DNA of 64,000 nucleotides from Rhytidiadelphus loreus (lineage: Eukaryota; Streptophyta; Bryopsida; Hypnales; Hylocomiaceae), in assembly GCA_947034895.1 (NCBI GenBank), contig OX344762.1, positions 45,860,760-45,924,759 of the forward strand. Direction: 5' to 3'. Position 1 is the first letter of the stretch; every line of letters begins with the position of its first letter. This document shows, one piece after another, positions 1 through 11,958 of this stretch. A program made the translations under genes and the position numbers. The notes under the pieces were generated by a model. The model worked only from the letters and a program-made list of their open reading frames with translations. It was not told where the DNA came from and did not search any database.

Positions 1-3000
1 CCAAAGGCCAGATTGAAAGCGATGGAAGGAAGCACCGGCTGCCTACGGATGACGTACTGAGACCGCAGTCAAAGACGACCCAGGTGATCACTAGGCAATG
101 AAATACTAAGGAATTACATACTGATCCATTTGAATATATTGTCGTCTACCAAATGCCAAAAGATGTCCAATTTATAGCTTCTTTCTCTTTGACTCCACAT
201 GATCAATTAATTCGAGAATAGCTCCGCACACAATTCAAATTAATGGTCATATATTGCTCTGACTATCTTCACTAGGGGCACGTGCGCGCATACTAGCTAG
301 CGATTCATAAAATTATCAACTAGTGGACAATTAACAAACGTCCTCAGTCACGACAATAGGTATCTATATCAGTCTCAAAGTACAAAGGCATGCACAAGTG
401 TTTCAATCAATATTTCAACGAATTAAGCTCAATTAATTGTGAGACATGCAGAAACGTGTATGAATCAATTTCTTCATCTAGCTAGGAATGCATGACAGTC
501 GTCTAACTTGCAGCATTCGTATCAACGTACAGGAATCGACGATCGACTGGCTCCAGAATATATGCATGCATGTACCGTAGCTGTGAATCATGATAATATT
601 ATGATATGATCCTGTCATTCTACTTATCAGCACCCCCAAAAGATGAATGAAGATGCAAGATTTCAATTGCACATCTAGTTGAGATGAAGAATTGTAATCC
701 ATCAAAGTCAATAAATATTTCTAAAAATATTTTCATTTGTATTGACACGTCTTGGAGGTTCGTGAGTCCCAATTATATTAACAACATCTAAGGTAGACAA
801 GCCTATCACTACAATCTGAATATCTTGGGGCCAATTCCAAGAGGGGCACATATTTTTCAGAGGTGTGTGCTTGTTTTTTGCTTGTTTCATGAATCAAACT
901 CAAGTGGAATTATAACTTTCTGATTAAATTAAACTATAATTTTTGTAAATTTTTGAAGTAATCAACCTGAAATTACAAAACCGCCCATAGTCTAGAATCA
1001 TAAACGCTCTATCAACAATCCATAATCACCCTTCTATGTATCTATTAGAACTTAAGTATTCACCAATTAAGAACAGGTTATTCCATGTTGACATTAAAGT
1101 CAAAAACTTGTCAAATTTTGTCAGAATCTTAAATGATTTTATTAGGATATTTCCTAGATAGATTAGAATGTTGATCGTAGAGCCAAAAACTTGTCAAATT
1201 TTGTCAAAATCTTAAATGGTTTTATTAGGATATTTCCTAGATAGATTAGAATGGGACAGTGAATGCAATTGGGGCCAAATACTAAGTCACAAAATTGGGA
1301 AGTAGACGGTAATGGGTTGGTCCACCTTAATTCAAAAGTAGTGTATTCCTATACAATAACTGAAAATATTTATATGGTGTTAAATGTTTGAGAAATTAGT
1401 GTAGGATAACCTAATTTCACAATTTTATAGAGGCTTCTCCAAGATTTATCTCCGTCTAATGCCGCAATACTTTGGATGGAAAGTTTAGTGAAATATCAGC
1501 TATATACACTAGTACCAAAATGTAGTTTATAGGTAGACCAATTTTTTGGTTATAAACTACTCCAAATCAATTAACGTAACTTGAACTTAACTCAAATATG
1601 TGGATATAGCATTAATAAAGTTGCACAATCTCTTTAAAATAAATTAAAGAAAATTGAAGAAAATAACATATTTTTGTAGAGATACAAGTGAAAAATATAT
1701 AAATATTTGCAAAAGAATTTGGACATTATTCCCTAAGGTCCCATTGTGCCTATGCAAGACAAAATGGATTTTGCATAGGCTTGTGTAACCTCTATTTTTG
1801 ACATGATCTTTTGAATTATTTTCTGTAATATATAGAAAAATGCATTATCTTTGAAGGAATAAAAAATTTATCTCAATTCGTGCCTTGGAGATAAAATTAT
1901 TCCACAATAACTTCAAAAATGGGGGAGACTAGGCAACAAAAACAATCCACAAAAAATGGTAATAATTTTTTTTCTTGTAGATTATATTTTTGTCTAATAG
2001 AATTTTTTGATTGATTTTTGTAGATAAGCTTAGATCATATTCGGAGATAACTAAGCTAACTATAGTTTGTTCTTAGGGAGGTCAATTAAATAGGATTTGC
2101 TACTAAAATAAATACCTAGTAGGCGATTGCAACCAAAAGTAAAAGAGGAAATATGTTCCTTAATTCCATAAGCATAATTGTGTAAACCTCACAAAATAAT
2201 GTCGATTACTAAGATTTGAGCCCTCCACTCTTAATAGCCACAAAGGTGAAGTTCATCTCCCAAATTGTCTTTTATGCTTTGGAATTAGCATTTTCACTCT
2301 TAAAGTCATGCATTCTTTCTCATACTTCCTTCCTAACTTGCATAATTTAACTTCTTATAAATTCTCAAAGACTCTCCAATTAGGGTGTATGTCACTCACT
2401 GCCTTACAAATACAACTAGGGATCCAAAATAAGACGACATTTAGACTTTATTAACCTAACATCTTTCACTAACACTCAATAAACTTAAAGCCAACAATCT
2501 CTAATTTCCAGACTCAATGATGCACATGCACACCATTCATAACATACCCATTTGATTCAAAGATAGAACATATTAATCTGACTTGGTGACAAAGCACCAT
2601 TATAGCTTGACAATGGTCTTCAGAGTTTGTTCTCTTCACATCTTCTCAACTAACAATGTTAATTCCATTATCAATAACTCTTGATTTTCACCCCCAAATT
2701 ATTCATTACTACAATTTCATTACTACAATTACTACAATATTTATTACCATTAGTACAATTAGTACAATTTTAGACTTGACCATTTCCAAATTGCATTTAG
2801 CCAGGCCATCATCCCATAAAACCTTAACCTGCCCAACTTGGAATTAATTTGACAACCTCCGAACCATCACAAAAATGAATTCAATTAGGACTCATACACA
2901 CCAAAAATACCAATTTCAACACAACTAACCATAAAAACTGCCCAATTAGAACAAAATACACCAAAAATTCACTCAAAATTTACAAACAAAAAGTCAAATT

Positions 3001-3908
3001 TGGTCATCTACAATTCCATTTGGATTAGTGATGTGAAAGTTCGAAAACTTTTTATTTTGTATGCAATCATAGAAACTTGGGGAGAAAATAATTTATTGGA
3101 TTCATTTTTTAATTCAATTCTCACAATCCCCCCCCCCTCCAAAAAGGCTCCACAAGGTTAAGTATGCTTGCTAAAGCAATTTCTATGTTGGGATTAGTGT
3201 GTTTCAATTCCATCTTAGAGTTGTTAACGATTTAGTTTATCCTTCAAAATACTATGTACCAAAGTCTTACATTTAGAGATGTTGAATGTACAATCACAAT
3301 ATATTGCGTCAATTTAAAGCACACTTTTTAATTTTAGGAATACTTTCTTTTAACCCTTCAATGCTCAAGTATTTTATCAAAATTAAACACACAATTATAC
3401 GGTACATGGATTCAACAGCTTTTATGAACTTGGAATCAAAATGAAGATTGTAAAGCTAGCATGACCTAGTTATGTCATTTATAAGGATGGAATTTCAGAA
3501 AATATTTTTCATCATGAATTATTGATTTTTGAAACGAAACCTACCAAAGTACATTAGATTACATAAAATTTAAACTTTGATTTTGATTTTTGTGATTGAC
3601 TTAAATAATGAGATTTATGACATGCCAAAATTTGCATGCATTTTACCGTTTATATTTTGTACAGAAGTCTAGTTTCTAATGAAGTAATAAATAAATTCAA
3701 ACTTTTCTATGAATAAGATGAGAAAATATTCTATCTTTTGGTATATCAAATATTACATAAATTGAGCCAATCAATTTAAAATATGAATAAAAATAACTTA
3801 TTTTATATTAAAAAGAAAAAGTCTTCAACCCATAAAGTTTTGTGGTATCATTAAACCCAAAATTGCTTCAAAATATTTGTACCCAAAACAAGTCTACAAT
3901 ATCCTTCT
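1..3908. other. AT-rich intergenic DNA, no gene seen
   Basis: No reading frame here is long or protein-like enough to call; those present are below about 80 codons and low in complexity. Local structure is limited to an adjacent 83-bp duplication (listed separately), TACAAT/TACTAC-rich short repeats near 2,700-2,770 and a poly-C run near 3,128-3,136. I recognise no RNA gene. Confidence 0.6.
1088..1253. repeat. Adjacent 83-bp direct duplication
   Basis: Two head-to-tail copies, 1,088-1,170 and 1,171-1,253, share the core AACTTGTCAAATTTTGTCA and both end in TAGATTAGAATG. They differ at a few positions, mostly in the first 15 bases. No coding content is visible. Confidence 0.85.
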
Positions 3909-4839
3909 TTAACCCTTAAAGGACCGTCACTATACTTTCACCAAAAACGCTCCAAAACTGCCATTTCTAATACAAGTATCAAAATTTTGAAAAAAACTTT
4001 TTTTAACATATCTAACCATAGGATCTTGTATTATATAGTATCAAAAACATGTGTTAAAAATTCCAACATTTCCACTGGGTGGATTGCAAGATATAAGCAT
4101 TCAAATTAACTAAAATCATTTTTTTGACCCTGTGAAAAGCAGGGCAGCTGCACTTCACAAGCTCACATTTCTATGAAAAAATGACCTAAATGGTGGTGCT
4201 TCTTTGGATTTTTTTTCCTAGACAAGTTGTCCACATGCTTGAAAAATTTCAGATCATTTGGAATAGTACAACATATAGGAAAAAAATAGTAAGTATGTAG
4301 TAGTAGAGAATGATTAAAAATACTAAATTATTTACAATTTAAATATGGAATTGAAAATTTCCAATCCCAATGGTCAAAATGTTTTAATAATGTATCTACA
4401 TCCTACAATTTTATTTTTGTCCCAAAATATTGAAAATTGGGTAAGATAAAGGATTTCAAAGTTTATTTTAGAGTAGGAAATCCAAATCTGCCCGTAAACA
4501 AAAAATCCTCGTAACTTTTGACTCATTGATCAAAATGGAATGATTCAAAGATTTTTGTGTTTATATAACTCTAGAAAATCAATTTCAAATTTTTGTTTCT
4601 GAAAAAAGTGATTTTTTCTGATCTGCCCAAACTGCCCAGCTACGAAAAAAAGTAACATATTAGGCTATAACTTTTGACTTGTATTTCCAAATGTCATGAA
4701 ATTTGGTGCATATGAAAGATATTCCTTGTCCCCACGTTCTATTAAAATTTCAGCATAAAATATACAAATCTCCAATCACATGCACCTGCCCAAAATTTCT
4801 ATACAACCAAAAAACACAACCCGGTCCTTTAGGGGTTAA
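3909..4839. mobile_element. Non-autonomous TIR element with TTAA target duplication (piggyBac-like ends)
   Basis: The left end reads TTAACCCTTAAAGGACCG and the right end is its near-perfect inverse, CGGTCCTTTAGGGGTTAA. TTAA lies at both outer edges (3,909-3,912 and 4,836-4,839). TTAA target sites followed by CCC termini are the hallmark of the piggyBac superfamily. The roughly 920-bp interior has no transposase frame, so this would be a non-autonomous derivative. Its right half resembles 10,375-10,689, and related ends occur near 6,920 and 32,128. Superfamily assignment rests on termini only. Confidence 0.6.
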
Positions 4840-7155
<2,316 letters not shown>

Positions 7156-7282
7156 TTGACATTTCACACTTTATAAATATTTACCTTTGTTGTACAAAAA
7201 TATGAAATTTTTGTATAATAAATAGTTAAATATCATTTTTTTGTACAATAAAGGTAAATATGTATATAGTTTGAAATGTCAA
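7156..7282. mobile_element. 127-bp foldback MITE-like element
   Basis: The left arm starts TTGACATTTCACACTTTA and the right arm ends AGTTTGAAATGTCAA. The arms pair over most of their length, including TTTACCTTTGTTGTACAAAAA against TTTTTGTACAATAAAGGTAAA, leaving a short AT-rich loop. The RNA would form a long hairpin. No clear target duplication could be assigned. Confidence 0.7.
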
Positions 7283-8560
7283 TAAATGTGTTTTTACACA
7301 CATAGATGCCACAAGGTAAGTTTTCATAGTAATTCCTTTTAATTTTGTAGTCCCTTTAATACTCTATTTAGTGTAGTAGGTTTGGCCTCAAAAAATAACT
7401 TTTCAATTCAAAAAATGACCCTTCAAAAATGACTTGAATAAATAAAATAAAATAAAAATCTTCAACAAACACTATGATTAGAAATTAACATTTTGAGCTT
7501 AAAGGAAAAAAGTTCTTGTGAAAATCACAAATATTCAATCTATAGTCAATTTCAATCAATTTCAAAAGAAATTTTCAAGTTTTAGCTTCAAGTTTTATTG
7601 AAAAATATTGGTTTGTGTACCAATTGATCTAACCATATGGATATGATCTATGAATCATATTTTACAAGTAATGTTTGAGAGTCATTATGAAATTATTGTT
7701 CTAAGTTGCATTTTTTAATACGTCTTTTTCCAAATTTCCTATGCCTCTTCACAATAAAACATACTGGAACCTTCCCCCACCTCCCTCCTAGGAGCCTAAT
7801 TTAGAGGACTAGGAATGGGAAAGGGCCAAAGGGGCTAAAAGCTCTTTAGATAGTCCAAGTGGGCTTGGATGGTCAATAAAGTTTTCATTAATCCCTAACA
7901 CTCACTCAACACTCATCAATAAATCCACCATACCATACATATGAGTTGCCAACAATTTATGTTTAAAAAAGCTTGGTGACATGTTTTCTAAAAGTATTGT
8001 GCTCATGCAGTTGGTTTCTAATCCTCAAATTAGCATGTCCAAAAAAATGGCAAAAGACAAAGGAAGTTTTCAATTCGTAGCATGAATTTAGCAGGTTGCT
8101 CATTCCCCATTGCAATAGCACAATTTCAGTGAATTGTATTTTTTCACCAACATCTAAGTCCTCCAAGTCTACATTTGAGCAAATCAAGGGTTGGAGGGAG
8201 GGGTGTGTGTGTGGAGGCATAACCTGAGAAAAATTTGAGAAAACTTCACCTAAGCTTATAAGATGAAAAAAATGTTTTTTCATCTAATTTTTTTTGGAAG
8301 TTGCTTGATGAATAGAATTGCAAATTCCCTCATTGTGGGATTATTGACTTTTGGCCTTCACTTGTCCTCATGGTTAAATATGTTCTATGGATGAAAACAA
8401 TTAAAAAAATTTAGATTCATTTTGTTGCATGGATTATTGGTTATGTGGAATGGGCTTGACTGTCCCCTTGGATGATCAAATTTAACATAAATCTAGTCAT
8501 TATTGTAAAATAGTGCCACATGTCATCTTGTGAATGGTGTGAGGTGACGAGGACCATTCA
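7283..8560. other. Intergenic, one unrecognised minus-strand ORF
   Basis: The only open frame of note is 106 codons on the minus strand (8,283 to 7,963). Its product is rich in Phe, His and Leu, has no motif I recognise, and sits in sequence with ordinary intergenic composition. I do not call it a gene. The 300 bp before 8,740 presumably contain the promoter and 5' leader of the complex I subunit gene, but no clear TATA box was seen. Confidence 0.45.
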
Positions 8561-8739
8561 CAAGACCCCTGAGAATCTGACGTGGAAATTCAATTTCCGC
8601 ACCCTAGTACCGAATCACACCTTCACGTCCGGTGTTTGAGCTTCAGGTTTTGCTCCTGAGCACCGGTTTCTTAGAACGCAACTCCCCATCGCACTCGGGT
8701 CATCCTCGCACCATTCTGGGGTTGGCAGCAGCAGCAGCG

Positions 8740-9057
8740 ATGGCGTCGAGGTTGGGGATGGTGCGCAGAGTGACGCAGATGCAGAGACTGCGCGGAGGCC
8801 ACGGCGGGGGCGGCAGTTGGTTTGCGCCTGGCACGCAAGAGGGTCCCAACGGCGTTCTCTTTGGGGAAACCCCCCTGGCGCCTGGCCAGAAGCGCAAATG
8901 GGAGGATTGGGAGGCGCCGTACTACATCACCGGCATTCTCACCACCGTCATGCTCACGGTGGGACTCACGGCCAAGCCGGACACGCGGATCGAGACGTGG
9001 GCGCACAAGCAGGCGCTGGAGCGCCTCGCAGCGCAGGAGGAAGCCGAGGCAAGTTAG
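8740..9057 (+). CDS. NDUFB11/ESSS-like accessory subunit of mitochondrial complex I
   Basis: A 105-residue protein from a single exon. The start is chosen at 8,740 because the upstream in-frame ATG (8,632) would add a 36-residue low-complexity extension. The first 20 residues are basic (RLGMVRRVTQMQRLR), then comes a Gly/His-rich stretch, then a conserved-looking core: a PNGVLFGETPLAPGQ segment, KWEDWE at 53-58, one membrane span at about 60-77, and KPDTRIETWAHKQALERL at 79-96. From memory this core matches plant proteins annotated as the ESSS (NDUFB11) subunit of NADH:ubiquinone oxidoreductase, a single-span inner-membrane protein of the distal arm. Composition is strikingly GC-rich against AT-rich flanks. 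It is the only non-P450 gene I can support here. The assignment rests on recognition, not a search. Confidence 0.72.
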   Translation: MASRLGMVRRVTQMQRLRGGHGGGGSWFAPGTQEGPNGVLFGETPLAPGQKRKWEDWEAPYYITGILTTVMLTVGLTAKPDTRIETWAHKQALERLAAQEEAEAS

Positions 9058-10374
9058 GGTTTCGGGAAGCTCTCTGCATTCGTACTGTGGTTGAATTCTG
9101 GAATTAAGGCATTAGAGCTTCTCATTCCTTGATGGTAATTCTCTGTCCTTGGGATCAGAGCCACTCGGAATCCAATTTTCCTCTGGAAACGATTGAATTC
9201 CCTTCATTAGGGTTTTTGTCATTGAGACACGCACTGATCACGTATCTCAAAGTTTCATAAGAAATGTACAGTGTGGAAGTGTAAAGGTGCTGTTATGACC
9301 AATATATGGGGCATTACATTTGTTTTGTGGAATTGCAGCTTAGATTTGAGATTTTGCATTCCGCATTCAGTCTTGTGACGTTTCATTTTTTCTCACTGAG
9401 ATACGAATTGATCCTCACTGATTTCCGTAAAGAATGTACTTGGATGCGGAGTATGGAATCCTGTTATATATCGGGCATTACATTCGAATTTTTGTACGAG
9501 TGACCTGCAGTTCAGGCGATCTTAAAAGTGGGTGATTATCCAATTAGACTAGCAGAACAGGGTTATCCTTGAATCCATTCTAAGCGGGGGTGCTGACCTT
9601 GTTTCAGTGGAAATTTTAGGTGTAAATCTAATGAATTATGTCATGAATAGGTGTTCACAAACCTTTTTTTTTGCGTTTCGATCACGAATCTGTAATAGTG
9701 TTAATTGAACCACAACTCTCGTCTCTCCATGTCCCTTTTCTCGTCTTACTTTCACAGTGCATGCAAAGCAAATGAAGTGTGTAATTTTCTAACGAAGAAG
9801 CCTTTGGGGACCTGCCAATGAGGCCTGCTACTCTTGTACCATGTTTTTACGGCAAATCTTCGAAAGAATGAAGGTTTTCACAGTGAGATTCAAAGGTCAT
9901 TCACCATTGTGTTGTCAATGTTGCTCAAGCATGCTCTCAAACATGTGAGTGTGCGGTTGAAGTGTGAATTTGAGATTAAAATTGTGCCGTAGGTCTTGCC
10001 AGTGGCAGGTCCGATTCCGTTAGGCTCATGTGATCTTTCAAACTTCCGTACGACTGCATTCACCGGATGTTCTGTGGGGACGTCAGGATGTCGCTGGTGC
10101 TCGTTATCGGTGATACTCACCAGTTGCCATTGGTGAAGGCAGGGCCACACAAAGCTTTAAGCCCCATGGGGTTTGGTAGAATAGCGTATTGTTGCTTTTG
10201 TCATTGCACATATTTGTACATAATTAGATTCATTAAATTATAGAAACAACTGTAGTAGAGTTGTGAATTGTAGAATATTTTGGGAGTTGATTGGCAAATA
10301 TTAGAACTTAGATATGTTATTGGTAGCCAAAGTAAAAATATTTAGCTTTCCATTGTAGATCATAGGGTGACTAG
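9058..10374. other. Downstream flank of the complex I gene, no further gene seen
   Basis: Less AT-rich than the rest, so part may be 3' UTR. An imperfect direct duplication is present: about 9,221-9,320 and 9,399-9,485 share a GAGA-AC-GC-TGATC start and a GGGCATTACATT end. Frames at 9,306 (65 codons, plus) and 10,150 (86 codons, minus) show no recognisable domain. Confidence 0.4.
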
Positions 10375-10689
10375 AAATTCCATTTCTACCCACAAACTAA
10401 AACTCCTCATAACTTTCATCTCATTAATCAACATGGAATTATTCAAAGCTTTCTGTGTATTTATAAATTGAGAGAAACAATTTCAAATTTTTATTTCTTA
10501 AAAAAGTTATTTTTAAAGAAGTTTTTTGGATTGCCCAAGAAGCTTGTCAATTATCGAAATTACATATAGTGCAATAACTTTTTAACCATGTAGTCAAAAG
10601 TTATGAAAATTGTTGTGCCTTCAAGGTGTAGTTAGTTGTTCAAAATTGGTATGTTGCCAAAAAATAGTGTTTGGACCTTTAGGAGTTAA
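10375..10689. mobile_element. Right-hand fragment of the TTAA-flanked TIR family
   Basis: Resembles the right third of the 3,909-4,839 element: both share a CTCATAACTTT-like stretch, a CAATTTCAAATTTTT tract and a terminal GGACCTTTAGG-GTTAA, here closing with TTAA at 10,686-10,689. No matching left end lies at the expected distance. The nearest is at 6,920, about 3.8 kb away and on the other side of the complex I gene. Confidence 0.5.
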
Positions 10690-11759
10690 GGGAACTACAC
10701 CTAAAACCAACAAATAAGCTATGCAACATGGTTCCATTATTATATTGAAAAAGGTTTTGTAGGGGTTTGTTGGTAGTCAAAATTAAAGGAGGTTCTAAGT
10801 TCTCTTAGAATGCAATTTTTGGACACTGTATGAATAAACTACAAATTTTCAAATTTTTCAAAATAGGTGTTTCTAAAATGGTAAAACCAACACTAGACTC
10901 TCATGAATAGTAGTAGAGTACATTTTAAGCAAGAATTTGTAGATGTGATCTTTAGGAAGCTATAGATTCCTTATCAGATTGCCAAATTCGACCTTGTAAT
11001 GTAAACTCAGTCTATGTATTGAAGAACAAAAGTTACTATCAAGTTTATACAAATGTGGTGGATATTAGAGTTATTCATGTAATGGGAGGATACCAGGGTT
11101 CTTTCCTTTGAAATAACAAAAAGCAGATCACTAGGGATCAAACTCCTTGGTTTTTGGCCCAAAATAGAGTTTTATCTGCTTCCACCAATGAGAACTCACA
11201 AGCATGTGACAAGTGGAACAAGGCATCGTCTCCTCAATATCTAGGTGTGTTGTTTTTTTACGCTTTTTGTCCAATTGTAAGTGTCGCATTTTGGGTAGTG
11301 CTGATTATGCGCATGCATAATTTACTCCTTTTGTTTAATACCCATGTGCTTACAAATGAAAAATTATTAAGTGCACTTGGTGAGATTCCACCCCCACCCA
11401 TATGTAATATACTTCTAAGCTCCTTGCAACTTCTGTAAGGGTAACGTACTGTGCAGGGCATTGCCACCATTTCTCTAAGGGTTAAGTTACGTACCATGCA
11501 GGGCATTGCTTGCTCACACTGTGTGTCAAGGTTGCGTAGGGCACAGCAACACACAGATGCACACTCCTCGATATGGGCCCATGTAACACTAACATTCAAT
11601 ATAATGGTCCACTTGCTACGGGACTTATTCCTGCAACAATGTATATATGACTCAAAAAGTCAATTTCAGAATATCAGGTTGTGGAATCTGACACATTTCT
11701 CTGGTCCACTTTGAATTATTAATGTTTTACTTGAGAGAGTTTGTGCACCTGGCCCTCAC
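10690..11759. repeat. Upstream module of P450 copy 1, duplicated at 54.66-55.48 kb
   Basis: This block starts with an ACACCTAAAACCAACAA-like segment and includes AGGGATCAAACTCC and TCCACCAATGAGAACTCACA. It recurs at about 54,660-55,480, and its second half recurs more degenerately at 58,850-59,720 and 60,120-60,350. It seems to be the ancestral DNA upstream of the P450 promoter. Frames inside it (for example 94 codons at 11,154) are not conserved as protein between the copies. Confidence 0.6.
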
Positions 11760-11767
11760 TACAAAAT
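11760..11767 (+). promoter_or_regulatory. Degenerate TATA position of P450 copy 1 (TACAAAAT)
   Basis: The sequence CACTACAAAATGGGAGCC aligns with CACTATAAAATGGGAGCC at copies 2 and 3, so the TATA box has a T-to-C change here. It lies about 190 bp before the proposed start codon. Strength is probably lowered, but this is inference. Confidence 0.55.
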
Positions 11768-11958
11768 GGGAGCCAACATGCAGTGCCTTTAGCATATATA
11801 CAGACTGTCTCGCAAACTGTTGGAGCAACAATGTGGACTTGGATCCATTTGAGCTAACTAAGCTACACTGAAGTCCTGTGACTGGGTACTTCCTGAACGT
11901 CCGACTTGTTCACTTGCTTTTCACAACTGAGCAAACCTGACCATCAATTTTCTCAGCC

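Noticed and set aside
8671..9006. Minus-strand and alternative plus-strand frames over the complex I gene
   Set aside because: GC-rich DNA keeps all frames open. Only the frame ending at 9,057 gives a recognisable protein.
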